From MGBC114079 sp964531385 (GTDB taxonomy: Bacteria > Bacillota > Clostridia > Lachnospirales > CAG-274), in contig CAZHGC010000018.1 of the NCBI GenBank assembly GCA_964531385.1, forward strand, positions 1 through 45,344: a stretch of DNA of 45,344 nt, in the 5' to 3' direction. Made by a program: the position numbers and the translations under genes. Under the pieces are notes generated by a model that saw only the letters and a program-made list of their open reading frames with translations, made no database searches and was not told the origin of the DNA. Position 1 is the first letter of the stretch; each line of letters begins with the position of its first letter. Below, in pieces: positions 6,610-16,048 of this stretch.

Positions 6610-9600
6610 TCATTTACCAACCTTTTCAACAGACAAAGTAACCTTTTCTCCGTTAATATTCCATTTTTTGCTAAATTCGCCAACACCTGTTTTAATTTCA
6701 TCAGCCAAAACATCAGCCATAATCGACTCGCCGTTTGTCGCAAAAATTTCCGCAATCTTGTCATTTCCCGAATGAGAAACAAAAATCCTGTCAAGAACTT
6801 CAAAACCGGCGTCCTTACGCATAGTTTGAATTTTGCTTATAATCTCACGAACAAAACCCTCTTCAATAAGTTCGTCGCTCAAAACCGTATCAAGAACAAC
6901 AGTAACGTTCTTGTAGCTTTCCGCAACAAAACCTTCAGTTTTTGCAGTGTCAATTAAAACATCTTCTTCGGCAAGCTCAACAGCCTCTCCGTCAATATCA
7001 AACTTAATTACTCCGTTTTCTTTAAGTTCGTTCATCAAAGCCGAGCCGTCCGAATTTTTAAGATATTCTCCAATTTTCGGAACAAGCTTTCCATATTTTT
7101 TGCCCAAAGTACGAAGTTGAGGCTTAAATGAATAACTTGTAAACGAAGAAACATCATCTGTAAATTCCAAAGCCTTAACGTTAAGCTCTTCAGTAATAAT
7201 GTCACAATACATATCGTGAAGTTCGTTTGAAGCCTTAACAAACATCTTTCCAATAGGCTGACGATTTTTAATTCCGGAAGTATTTCTTGCAGCACGACCT
7301 GCAACAACAACGTTAAGAACAAGTTCCATATTTTCTTCAAGTTCAGAATTAACAAATTCTTCGTGATATTCAGGGAACTTGCATAAATGAACGCTTTCCG
7401 GAGCATCTTTGTCAATTTTAACAACAAGATTTTGATAAATGCTCTCTGCCATAAAAGGAACAAAAGGAGCAGCAAGCTTTGTAAGTTCGGTCAAAACAGT
7501 ATACAAAGTCATATATGCGTTAATTTTGTCCTGTGGCATATCTTTTCCCCAAAATCTCTCACGAGAACGGCGAACATACCAGTTACTAAGTTCATCAACA
7601 AAATCGCTCATAGCTCTTGAAGATTCTGTAAGTTTATAACAATCAAGACACTCATCAACATATTTAATAAGTGAGTTAAGCTTCGAAAGAACCCATTTAT
7701 CCATAGGCGGAAGCTTGTCATATTCAAGTTTATAATCGTTAGGATTAAATTTATCAATATTTGCGTAAAGAACAAAGAACGCATATGTGTTCCAGAACGT
7801 ACCCATAAATTTTCTCTGTCCCTCATTAACAGCCTCTTCATAAAAACGACTCGGAAGCCAAGGTGCACTGTTAGTATAGAAATACCAGCGAACAGCATCA
7901 GCCCCCTGTTTGTTAAGAACAGACCAAGGGTCAACAACGTTGCCTTTGTGCTTGCTCATCTTCTGTCCGTCTTTGTCCTGAACGTGACCAAGAACAACAA
8001 CGTTTTCATAAGGAGCCTTGTCAAAAAGCAAAGTTGAAATTGCCATAAGTGTGTAAAACCAACCTCTTGTTTGGTCAACAGCTTCCGAAATAAAGTTTGC
8101 AGGGAAATTCTGTTCAAATTCTTCCTTGTTTTCAAAAGGATAATGAAGTTGAGCAAAAGGCATAGAACCGGAGTCAAACCAACAATCGATAACTTCCGAA
8201 ACACGTTTCATCTTTCCTCCGCACTCAGGACAGTTGAGGAAAACATTGTCAATATAAGGCTTGTGAAGTTCAATGTCATCAGGACAATCATCGCTCATAG
8301 CTTTAAGCTCTTCAATGCTTCCAATGGCGTGTCTGTGTCCGCATTCACATTCCCAAATAGGCAAAGGTGTTCCCCAATATCTTTCTCGGCTCAAACCCCA
8401 ATCGATAACATTTTCAAGGAAATTGCCAAAACGACCGTGTTTAATGTTGTCCGGAAGCCAATTAACAGTTTCGTTGTTTGCAACAAGTCTGTCACGAACT
8501 TCTGTCATTTTAATAAACCATGTATCTCTCGCATAATATAAAAGAGGTGTGTCGCATCTCCAGCAGAAAGGATAACTGTGTTCAAAAGGAAGTGCAGCAA
8601 AAAGCTTTCCGCTTTCTTTAAGATTTTCAATAACAAGCTTGTCTGCGTCTTTAACAAACATACCTTTCCAAGGAGTAACACAATCAATAAATTTACCCTG
8701 TTCATCAACAAGCTGAACAAAAGGCAAATCATATTTCTGACCAACTTTGGCATCGTCCTCACCAAAAGCAGGTGCAATATGAACAATACCCGTACCGTCT
8801 GTCAAAGTTACATAGGAATCGCAAGTAACAAAATAAGCCTTTTTATCCGGTGTAACAAAATCAAAAAGTGGCTCATATTCTGTGTGTTCAAGGTCACTGC
8901 CTTTCATAGTTTCAATAACTTCAAATTCCTTGTCAGAAAGAACAGTTGAAGTAAGTGCATCAGCAAGTATATAAACTTCTCCGTCGCATTTAACTTTAAC
9001 ATAATCTTCAACAGCATTAACACAAAGTGCAACGTTAGAAGGCAAAGTCCAAGGAGTAGTTGTCCAAGCAAGGAAATACTCGTTGTCTTTTCCTTTAATT
9101 TTAAATTTCGCAATAGCAGAAACTTCCTTAACGTCTTTATATCCCTGAGCAACTTCGTGGCTTGAAAGAGCCGTTCCGCATCTCGGGCAATAAGGAACAA
9201 TTTTATGACCTTTATATAAAAGTCCTTTGTCCCAAATTTTTTTCAAAGCCCACCAAACCGACTCGATGTAATCGTTGTGATAAGTAACATAAGGGTGGTC
9301 CATATCAACCCAGTATCCAACTCTGTCACTCATTTCTCGCCATTCTTCGGCATATTTAAAAACGCTTTCCTTACATTTTTTAATAAAAGGTTCAACGCCA
9401 TATTCTTCAATTTGAGGTTTTCCGCTAATTCCAAGTTGCTTTTCAATTTCAAGTTCAACAGGAAGTCCGTGAGTATCCCAGCCGGCCTTTCTCAAAACTT
9501 TAAAACCTTTCATAGTCTTGTAACGTGGAATAATATCTTTAACAACACGAGTAATAATGTGTCCAATATGAGGCTTTCCGTTTGCGGTCGGAGGGCCGTC

Positions 9601-9732
9601 ATAAAAAGTAAAAAGCGGACAGCCTTCTCTTTCCTCTATACTTTTGGAAAATATATTGTTCTTTTTCCAAAACGCCAAAATTTCTTTTTCTCTCTCAACA
9701 AAGTCTAAGTTTGTTGTCACTTTGTCGTACAC
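6610..9732 (-). CDS. ileS: isoleucyl-tRNA synthetase, type-2-like
   Basis: This class I synthetase charges tRNA-Ile and edits valine. At 1040 residues it has the HIGH motif (KPHIGHIITR, near residue 55), a large editing insertion, a KMSKH version of KMSKS (DGQKMSKHKGN), the anticodon-binding domain and a long C-terminal tail. Length and the GWDTHGLPVELEIEKQLG segment resemble the eukaryote-like type 2 (IleS2) group, which is known for reduced mupirocin sensitivity. I see no C-terminal zinc-finger Cys cluster typical of type 1. The start is GTG, eight bases after GGAGG. It has its own promoter and, unlike tyrS here, no T-box leader. Confidence 0.96.
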   Translation of the reverse strand: MYDKVTTNLDFVEREKEILAFWKKNNIFSKSIEEREGCPLFTFYDGPPTANGKPHIGHIITRVVKDIIPRYKTMKGFKVLRKAGWDTHGLPVELEIEKQLGISGKPQIEEYGVEPFIKKCKESVFKYAEEWREMSDRVGYWVDMDHPYVTYHNDYIESVWWALKKIWDKGLLYKGHKIVPYCPRCGTALSSHEVAQGYKDVKEVSAIAKFKIKGKDNEYFLAWTTTPWTLPSNVALCVNAVEDYVKVKCDGEVYILADALTSTVLSDKEFEVIETMKGSDLEHTEYEPLFDFVTPDKKAYFVTCDSYVTLTDGTGIVHIAPAFGEDDAKVGQKYDLPFVQLVDEQGKFIDCVTPWKGMFVKDADKLVIENLKESGKLFAALPFEHSYPFCWRCDTPLLYYARDTWFIKMTEVRDRLVANNETVNWLPDNIKHGRFGNFLENVIDWGLSRERYWGTPLPIWECECGHRHAIGSIEELKAMSDDCPDDIELHKPYIDNVFLNCPECGGKMKRVSEVIDCWFDSGSMPFAQLHYPFENKEEFEQNFPANFISEAVDQTRGWFYTLMAISTLLFDKAPYENVVVLGHVQDKDGQKMSKHKGNVVDPWSVLNKQGADAVRWYFYTNSAPWLPSRFYEEAVNEGQRKFMGTFWNTYAFFVLYANIDKFNPNDYKLEYDKLPPMDKWVLSKLNSLIKYVDECLDCYKLTESSRAMSDFVDELSNWYVRRSRERFWGKDMPQDKINAYMTLYTVLTELTKLAAPFVPFMAESIYQNLVVKIDKDAPESVHLCKFPEYHEEFVNSELEENMELVLNVVVAGRAARNTSGIKNRQPIGKMFVKASNELHDMYCDIITEELNVKALEFTDDVSSFTSYSFKPQLRTLGKKYGKLVPKIGEYLKNSDGSALMNELKENGVIKFDIDGEAVELAEEDVLIDTAKTEGFVAESYKNVTVVLDTVLSDELIEEGFVREIISKIQTMRKDAGFEVLDRIFVSHSGNDKIAEIFATNGESIMADVLADEIKTGVGEFSKKWNINGEKVTLSVEKVGK

Positions 9733-9769
9733 AGCAAAGACCTCCTTTTATGTGTGCATACTTAAATTT

Positions 9770-9799
9770 ATTATACAAGGTTTACCACTGTTATGTAAA
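9770..9799 (-). promoter_or_regulatory. candidate sigma-A promoter of ileS
   Basis: On the minus strand TTTACA (complement of 9794-9799) and TATAAT (complement of 9770-9775) are 18 bases apart. The start point would lie about 30 bases before the ileS start, which leaves no room for a T-box. Confidence 0.65.
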
Positions 9800-9837
9800 G
9801 TTTTTTTTCAAATTTTTTTCAAAAGTATAAAAAAAAT

Positions 9838-9860
9838 AGCACTCTAAACAAAAAAGTGCT
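9838..9860. terminator. terminator of the ABC-transporter operon, possibly bidirectional
   Basis: AGCACT (9838-9843) pairs with AGTGCT (9855-9860) around an A-rich loop. There is an A-run before and a T-run after, so it can act on both strands. It lies between the ABC operon end (9938) and the ileS promoter. Confidence 0.75.
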
Positions 9861-9937
9861 GTTTTTTTAGTTATACTCCTCTCCCAAAAAAAATTTCAAC
9901 CCAAACCCCAAAATTCCTTTTTCAAAAAATCAAAATT

Positions 9938-11677
9938 TCAACCTTTTTCAAACTTCCAATCTTCCGCCTCAACCTGCATATCAAACATATGCTTATAAAT
10001 TCCGCCCTTTTCTTTAAGCTCTGAAGGCTTGCCTGTTTCCGCAACAACGCCGTCTTTAAGAACAACAATTTTATCCGCACCGTCAACTGTTCTCATTCTG
10101 TGAGCAATAATCAAAACCGTCTTTCCCTCAATAAGCTTCGAAATCGATTCCTGAATAAGCGATTCGTTATCAACATCAAGCGAAGCCGTAGCTTCGTCCA
10201 TAAGAATAATAGGAGCATCTTTCAAAAAAGCCCTTGCAAGAGAAATCCTCTGCCTTTCTCCTCCCGAAAGTTCCGAACCGTTCTCGCCAATCATCGTATT
10301 TTGCTTTTGAGGAAGTTTCTCAATAAATTCATCGCAGTTTGCAAGCTTTGCCGCTCTCATAACCTCCTCGTCAGTTGCATCTTTTTTCCCAATTCTAATA
10401 TTTTCCATAACTGTGTTGTTAAAAAGAACAACATCTTGAAAAACAATCGAATAAAAAGATAAAAGCTTTTCCGGATCCGCCTCCAAAACGTTCATACCGC
10501 CAACGCTGACAGTTCCTTTGTCGCTGTCCCAAAATCTTGCAGCAAGTCTCGAAACGGTTGTTTTTCCTCCTCCCGAAGGTCCAATAAGTGCCGTAACCTC
10601 GCCCTGCTTTGCAACAAAGCTAACGTCCGAAAGAATTTGCTTTCCGTTCTCATAAGAAAAGCCAACGTGGTCAAAACATATATCATAACCTTTGTTGTCA
10701 AGTTTCTCTTTCCCTGTCTGTTCTTTGCATAAAAGAATCTCGTTCATACGTTTGCAGTTTGTGTCAATAAGTATCATAGCCGACAAATTTTCGAGAGCAA
10801 CCTGAAGCGGTTCATACATTCTTGTAACAACAAGCAAAAACATAAAAAATGTAATAACGTCAATTTCGCCATCAACAATAAGGTTTCCCCCAACAACAGC
10901 AACCGTTCCAATTCCAAACTTCAAAATCATTTTTGCCGAGCAAACAAAAATTGCGTTGCCAAGTTCCGAAACAAAAGTGTTTTTTTCAACGTCATTTATC
11001 TTTTTTCGAAGCCCCTCCATATATGTTTGAGTCATATTGTTCGCCCTCAAATCTCTAAGCGTTTCAAGCCCCTCCTGAATTCCGTCAATACAATTAAGTT
11101 TATAACCAACGTTTTTTTCGTGAACTTTCGATAAAACTTTTTTGGAAGAAGCAACAATAATAAAAGCAACCGGCAAAACCCAAACTGCCGCCAACGCCAT
11201 TCTCCAATCAAAGAACAATAAAGCAACAACAATTATTGTCGTTGAAAAAAACGAACCGATAAGTTCGGGAATCCAGTGCGAACCCGCCGTTTCAAGCAAT
11301 GCACAGTCCGACATAATCGTATTTGTCAAATCCGACAAATCTCTTTTCCCAAAAAACGAAAGCGGAATTTTTCTAAGCTTTTCCGCCAAAGTTCTTCTTC
11401 TAACACCGCTTTCAACATAGGTCGAAAGAAAAGTTGAATTATATTGAAAACGTGTCGTAATCGCAATCGATAACAAAACAACAATTGTTCCAATAACAAA
11501 AAACGGTAATTCCTCTTTTGGAAGCTCCCCCAAAAGCAAAAAAGAAGATAATCTGTAAAGAAGTCCAACCGGAAGCATAAGAGCCAAATTTGCAATTGTA
11601 ACGGCAAAAATTGCCAAAAGCATATTTCTTGCACCCTTGTCAGACAACGCATATCTGTTTTTAATTTTATCAATCAT
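9938..11677 (-). CDS. ABC exporter-fold half-transporter, second subunit
   Basis: A 579-residue half-transporter: about six membrane spans (residues 20-300), then a nucleotide-binding domain with Walker A GPSGGGKTT, signature LSGGERQR, Walker B ILMDEATAS with the catalytic Glu, and the H-loop His in IIAHRM. The start is the ATG of MIDKIKN: it overlaps the stop of the upstream subunit as ATGA and has GGGGGA upstream, so translation is coupled. A longer frame begins seven codons earlier. The pair probably forms a heterodimer. The architecture matches both drug/lipid exporters and the YbtPQ/IrtAB-like siderophore transporters; the substrate is unknown. Confidence 0.88.
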   Translation of the reverse strand: MIDKIKNRYALSDKGARNMLLAIFAVTIANLALMLPVGLLYRLSSFLLLGELPKEELPFFVIGTIVVLLSIAITTRFQYNSTFLSTYVESGVRRRTLAEKLRKIPLSFFGKRDLSDLTNTIMSDCALLETAGSHWIPELIGSFFSTTIIVVALLFFDWRMALAAVWVLPVAFIIVASSKKVLSKVHEKNVGYKLNCIDGIQEGLETLRDLRANNMTQTYMEGLRKKINDVEKNTFVSELGNAIFVCSAKMILKFGIGTVAVVGGNLIVDGEIDVITFFMFLLVVTRMYEPLQVALENLSAMILIDTNCKRMNEILLCKEQTGKEKLDNKGYDICFDHVGFSYENGKQILSDVSFVAKQGEVTALIGPSGGGKTTVSRLAARFWDSDKGTVSVGGMNVLEADPEKLLSFYSIVFQDVVLFNNTVMENIRIGKKDATDEEVMRAAKLANCDEFIEKLPQKQNTMIGENGSELSGGERQRISLARAFLKDAPIILMDEATASLDVDNESLIQESISKLIEGKTVLIIAHRMRTVDGADKIVVLKDGVVAETGKPSELKEKGGIYKHMFDMQVEAEDWKFEKG

Positions 11678-13452
11678 TTCAATCCCCCAACTTTCCATTC
11701 AATTGATTTGTTATATTCGTTCCACATATTTTTGTAAATTCCGCCTTGCAAAATCAATTCATTGTGAGAACCGCTTTCGGCAACCTTCCCATTTTTCAAA
11801 ACATAAATTGCGTCTGCATCAACAACCGTTGACAATCTGTGTGCAATCATAATAACGGTTTTGTTTTTTGCCAAATTTTCAAAAGCCTTTTGCATAAGAT
11901 GTTCGTTGTCTGGGTCGGCAAAAGCCGTTGCCTCGTCCAAAATTAAAACAGGAGCATTTTTCAAAAAAGCCCTTGCAACAGATAATCTTTGAGCCTCGCC
12001 TCCGGAAACAAAAATGCCTTTCGTTCCAACAACCGTATCAATCCCGTTTGGAAACTTTGCAATAATGTCATCACATTGAGCATCTTTCAAAGCTTGCAAA
12101 ACCTCTTCTCGTGAAGCGTTCGGCTTTCCCATTCTAACATTTTCAAAAATACTCGTTTTCAAAAGCTTGCTGTCTTGAAAAACATACGAAACCAAATCCA
12201 TAAGTTTTTTGTTGTCAATGTCTCTAACGTCAATCCCACCAATTTTAATCGAACCGCTTTCAACGTCCCAAAATCGAGCAATCAACGATGCAAGGGTTGT
12301 CTTTCCTCCTCCCGAAGGTCCAACAAAAGCAACGTGTTGCCCCTCTCCAATCTCCAAACTAATTCCATCAACAGCGTTCCCCTTAGATTTATCATAACTA
12401 AAAGTCACGTCATTTAAGGAAACCGACATATTTTGTGGAGTTTTTCCGTTTTTGTTTTCCAAAAGGGGCTGAACAGCAAGAATATCATCAATTCTTTTCA
12501 AAGCATCACAAACAACCATTTTCGACTCACCCGCATAAGCAAGCTTCATAAGCGTAACAGTCAAAACAGATGTAATAATAACATAAAAAAGAATGTTCAA
12601 AACAAAATCAACAGTAAGTTCATCTCCGGCAAATATAAACGTCGCAAAAATCAGCATGGCAAAAATTCCGTTTGTGGCAACAGTAAAAATAATCATAGGC
12701 AAACGCAATTTTTTAGTATAATTAATAACCCATTTTTCATAAGCATCAATCGCATTTTTAAACCTCTTAAAAGAAAAAACGGTCTGTCCAAAAGTTTTAA
12801 CAACAGGAATTCCCCTAACATATTCAACAGCCTCCGAAGACATCGCTTCAAGAGAACTCTGATAGTTTCCCATAGCCTCCGCCATTCCCTTTCCTCTCAA
12901 AGTTGCCATAAGCAAAAAAGCCAAACCTGCCGGAATTAAGCTAAAAATCCCAAGTCGCCAATCAAATGTAAACATCAAAATCAAAAGACCAATCGGCGTC
13001 GCAATCGAAACAAATTTGTCTGGAAGATTATGAGCAAGATATGTTTCCATTGCCGAACTCGCCTCAAAAACAGTTTTGCGGATTTTTCCGCTTCCCTCTT
13101 GCTCAATATATCCAAGAGGAAGTTTAATAATATGCTCCATCATCTTTGTCCTCAAATTAACCGCAACACGAAATGCCGCCTTATGAGAAAAAATAAGCCC
13201 ACCATTGTAAACAATCATATAAAGAAGGGCAAAACCAACAGCGTGCCAACCATATTCGGTAATATGTACAGCGTTTTCAAAATTCGGCATAACTTCCAAA
13301 AGCTCTTTTATAATGCACCAAACATCATAAAACGGAACAAGCCCAATCCAAGCACTGACAAAAGCAAAAACACACGATAAATATGACATATATTTATGCT
13401 TTCCCGCCTCCTCCATAAGTCTCGATAATTCGTTTTGTTTTTTTGTCTTCAA
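11674..13452 (-). CDS. ABC exporter-fold half-transporter, first subunit
   Basis: A 592-residue half-transporter with N-terminal membrane domain (about residues 20-310) and a nucleotide-binding domain with Walker A GPSGGGKTT, signature VSGGEAQR, and Walker B LILDEATAF followed by ADPDNE. The ATAFADP variant recalls the YbtQ-like siderophore-transporter branch, which is a weak hint about substrate. Both ATP sites look catalytically complete, so the heterodimer need not be degenerate. The start is TTG with GGGGGT six bases upstream. It overlaps the second subunit by four bases. The 273 bases upstream hold three small palindromes that may be operators. Confidence 0.88.
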   Translation of the reverse strand: MKTKKQNELSRLMEEAGKHKYMSYLSCVFAFVSAWIGLVPFYDVWCIIKELLEVMPNFENAVHITEYGWHAVGFALLYMIVYNGGLIFSHKAAFRVAVNLRTKMMEHIIKLPLGYIEQEGSGKIRKTVFEASSAMETYLAHNLPDKFVSIATPIGLLILMFTFDWRLGIFSLIPAGLAFLLMATLRGKGMAEAMGNYQSSLEAMSSEAVEYVRGIPVVKTFGQTVFSFKRFKNAIDAYEKWVINYTKKLRLPMIIFTVATNGIFAMLIFATFIFAGDELTVDFVLNILFYVIITSVLTVTLMKLAYAGESKMVVCDALKRIDDILAVQPLLENKNGKTPQNMSVSLNDVTFSYDKSKGNAVDGISLEIGEGQHVAFVGPSGGGKTTLASLIARFWDVESGSIKIGGIDVRDIDNKKLMDLVSYVFQDSKLLKTSIFENVRMGKPNASREEVLQALKDAQCDDIIAKFPNGIDTVVGTKGIFVSGGEAQRLSVARAFLKNAPVLILDEATAFADPDNEHLMQKAFENLAKNKTVIMIAHRLSTVVDADAIYVLKNGKVAESGSHNELILQGGIYKNMWNEYNKSIEWKVGGLK

Positions 13453-13482
13453 AATAAGACCCCCTTAAAAAATTTTTGAACA

Positions 13483-13665
13483 TTAGCTATGGCTAACTCA
13501 GTGTTAAAGTTCGTTCACATTTTAAAAAATATTCCCAACCAATAAAGTTTGTAAAAACCTCATCGTTTCAAATCAAAGTTGCTCACAAATTAGTCAAAAC
13601 TAACTTGCATTCAAACGTAACCCCAATTTTAAAAAAACACAAAGCCCCAAATTAGCCAAAGCTAA
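13483..13665. repeat. three compensated palindromes TTAG(C/T)-N4-(G/A)CTAA upstream of the ABC operon
   Basis: Copies lie at 13483-13496 (TTAGC-TATG-GCTAA), 13590-13603 (TTAGT-CAAA-ACTAA) and 13652-13665 (TTAGC-CAAA-GCTAA). All have 5-4-5 geometry. In the middle copy C:G is replaced by T:A on both arms, so symmetry is preserved. They fill the gap between ftsZ and the ABC genes, so they may be operators for a dimeric regulator or small RNA hairpins in the leader. Confidence 0.6.
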
Positions 13666-13680
13666 CGCATATTTATTTTA

Positions 13681-13705
13681 ATGGGCAGTAATAATAACTG
13701 CCCAT
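13681..13705 (-). terminator. hairpin after ftsZ
   Basis: ATGGGCAGT (13681-13689) pairs perfectly with ACTGCCCAT (13697-13705) around AATAATA. It lies 20 bases beyond the ftsZ stop. The following minus-strand sequence is A/T rich but not a pure T-run. Confidence 0.65.
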
Positions 13706-13725
13706 TTAAAAACTATTAAAAAATT

Positions 13726-14907
13726 TTATCTGTTTCTTTTAAGAAAATCAGGAATGTCAATAGAATCTCCTCTTTCACGAACCGACTCTCTAATATCTCT
13801 CAAATTAGCTTCCTTAATTTCATTTGAAGGTGCAACTGTTCTAACTTCCGAGTTAAAATTGCTTTGTTGTTGATATTCGGCTTGTTGCACAGCCTGTTGT
13901 GGCTGTTGCTCCTGCAAACGCTGTAAAGGTCTCTGAATTACCCCCGCAGGTTCTTGAGAAGACAACCCCGTTGCAACAACAGTAACAATAACTTCATCAT
14001 TAAGTGACTCGTTAAAAGATGTACCAAAAATAATTTCAGCTTCTGGGTCAATAAGTGAGCTAATAAATTCAGCAGCATTGTTTGTTTCAAGCATACCCAA
14101 ATCCATACCACCCGTAACGTTTATAATAACGCTCTTCGCACCATCAATAGATGTTTCAAGAAGAGGTGATTTAATAGCAAGCTCTGCGGCCGTTCTAACT
14201 TTGTCCTTTCCTTTGGAATGACCAACACCAAAATGTGCCAAACCTTTATCAGCCATAATCGAACGAACGTCGGCAAAGTCAACGTTAATAATTCCGGGAT
14301 TTGCAATAAGGTCGGAAATTCCCGTAACACCTTGTTTAAGAACATCATCGGCCATTTTAAACGCCTGCATCATAGAAGTATCCTTGTCGGCAATCTCCAT
14401 AAGCTTTTGATTAGGAATAACAATTAATGTGTCAACGCATTTTTTAAGTTCATCAATTCCGCTCAAAGCGTTTTTCATTCTAACTCTGCCCTCAAACATA
14501 AAAGGCTTTGTAACAACACCAACCGTCAAAATTCCTTTTTCTTTGGCAATTCCGGCAATAATCGGAGCAGCTCCCGTTCCGGTTCCTCCGCCCATACCTG
14601 CCGTAACAAAAACCATATCATAGTCGGAAAGAGCCGCAGCAATTTCTTCTTTCGACTCCTGAGCCGCTTCCTTTCCAACCTCTGGGTGTCCGCCTGCACC
14701 AAGACCTTTGGTAGATTTAACACCAATTTGAATTTTAATATTAGCAAGGCTCTTTGAAAGAACTTTGTTATCTGTGTTAACAGAAATAAAATCAACATTT
14801 GTAACATTATCGGAAATCATTCTGTCAACAGCATTGTTTCCGCCTCCGCCAACGCCGACCACTAAAATTTTTGCATCGCCAAAATCATCGTTGCTTATAT
14901 CCAACAC
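13726..14907 (-). CDS. ftsZ: cell division protein FtsZ
   Basis: FtsZ is the tubulin-like GTPase that polymerises into the division ring. The nucleotide-binding GVGGGGNNAVDRM segment, the tubulin signature GGGTGTGAAPIIA (about residues 104-117) and the T7-loop region are intact. A Gln-rich linker (about 310-365) leads to the C-terminal peptide DIPDFLKRNR, which binds FtsA, SepF and other partners. The length of 393 is normal. The start is GTG with GGAGGG six to seven bases upstream. It stands downstream of murA and ftsQ without ftsA, an order seen in Clostridia. Confidence 0.98.
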   Translation of the reverse strand: MLDISNDDFGDAKILVVGVGGGGNNAVDRMISDNVTNVDFISVNTDNKVLSKSLANIKIQIGVKSTKGLGAGGHPEVGKEAAQESKEEIAAALSDYDMVFVTAGMGGGTGTGAAPIIAGIAKEKGILTVGVVTKPFMFEGRVRMKNALSGIDELKKCVDTLIVIPNQKLMEIADKDTSMMQAFKMADDVLKQGVTGISDLIANPGIINVDFADVRSIMADKGLAHFGVGHSKGKDKVRTAAELAIKSPLLETSIDGAKSVIINVTGGMDLGMLETNNAAEFISSLIDPEAEIIFGTSFNESLNDEVIVTVVATGLSSQEPAGVIQRPLQRLQEQQPQQAVQQAEYQQQSNFNSEVRTVAPSNEIKEANLRDIRESVRERGDSIDIPDFLKRNR

Positions 14908-15063
14908 CGCTATCCCTCCAAAATTTATAAATTATCATAAGAAATTAAAAGAAACAAACAAAACTTTCCTCTTATACAGCAAAAAGATTAATATATAAAC
15001 AATTTGAGTAAATTCATAAACTCCAAAAAGTAAACATCTGTATAAATGTCTCCATAATATCTA

Positions 15064-15092
15064 ATATTACAGAAAAAAATAATTTTTGTCAA
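15064..15092 (-). promoter_or_regulatory. candidate sigma-A promoter of ftsZ
   Basis: On the minus strand a perfect TTGACA (complement of 15087-15092) is followed after 17 bases by TAATAT (complement of 15064-15069). It lies about 155 bases upstream of ftsZ in the AT-rich 302-base gap after ftsQ, where I see no other gene. It suggests ftsZ can be transcribed apart from murA-ftsQ. Confidence 0.55.
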
Positions 15093-15209
15093 GCTAAAAT
15101 TAAAAAGCAAAACCGCAAAAATTCAACAATTTTTTCAAATCAGTATAATATTAATGTAATATTTAAGAAAAATATACAAAACGCTTTCACAAAAATCAAC
15201 AGTCCAAAA

Positions 15210-15926
15210 TCAAGTCAAATATGTAAATGCGGGAGTTTTCTTCGATGAGCTTATGTCCAAAATGCCTTTGTCATCAGGCGAAAGCTTTTTAATAATTTCG
15301 CTCAAAGCCCCAATCTTCCAATTAACATCGTTAAACTCTCCCAAAACAACATCAATTTTATTAACATACAAATGAATATCCTCTGTTTTCGAAACATCAA
15401 CTTTAACAACGTTTTCAATAATTTTATATCTGTCCATAAGTTTGGAAAGTTCAACAACAATTTGAAGCTTTTCTTCCGGCTCAACGTTTAATTTTTCGCC
15501 CAAAGTAAAAGAATTAAAATTCAACCCGTAAACAACAGGAAGTGGCTGAGTATAAGAAGATTTTGCATCAAGAATACGCCCCTCGTCGTCCATAAATAAA
15601 AATGTATTCATATACGGAATATATCCGCAAGGCTTTCTTTCAACAATTTTAACCTCAAGAGTATCCGGAAAAACTCTAAAAAACTCAACCGACTTTATAT
15701 AAGGATTTTCCAAAAGCTTGCTTTCTCCGGAAAAAGAATTAAACGCATATAAATTCGTATTTCCCGAATTAAGTTCAAGAACTTCCAAAATATCCTCACG
15801 AGGAACAATTCCGTTTCCGGTGACATCAACATTTTTTATATAAAAATAAGGACAAAGCAAAATTCCAATAAGTATGACAGAAACAACGCCAACTCCAATA
15901 AAAATTTTAAAATATATTTTTTTCAT
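15210..15926 (-). CDS. ftsQ: cell division protein FtsQ/DivIB
   Basis: A bitopic divisome protein: short cytoplasmic start (MKKIYFK), one membrane span (about residues 7-28), then an extracytoplasmic POTRA domain (YIKNVDVTGNGIVPREDILEVL) and a beta domain containing FFRVFPDTLEVKIVERKPCGYI, the usual FtsQ/DivIB pattern. It bridges the peptidoglycan synthase FtsW/FtsI and FtsL/FtsB (DivIC). I chose the ATG of MKKIYF, about seven bases after GGGGCGG; a frame reading 42 codons further upstream lacks a credible start. The 238-residue length suits the family. It follows murA, a dcw-cluster arrangement. Confidence 0.9.
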   Translation of the reverse strand: MKKIYFKIFIGVGVVSVILIGILLCPYFYIKNVDVTGNGIVPREDILEVLELNSGNTNLYAFNSFSGESKLLENPYIKSVEFFRVFPDTLEVKIVERKPCGYIPYMNTFLFMDDEGRILDAKSSYTQPLPVVYGLNFNSFTLGEKLNVEPEEKLQIVVELSKLMDRYKIIENVVKVDVSKTEDIHLYVNKIDVVLGEFNDVNWKIGALSEIIKKLSPDDKGILDISSSKKTPAFTYLT

Positions 15927-16048
15927 AAACATTCCGCCCCAAAAAAATTCAAACAAAAACAAAATCAAGTGCCAAACAAAAAAGCTTGACACAAGATTTC
16001 GCAAAAATTCAAACATTTTTATTTTCAAAAATATTATACACCAAATCG

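Noticed and set aside
9733..9937. T-box leader for ileS
   Set aside because: No AGGGTGG(N)ACC-type core and too little space between promoter and start.
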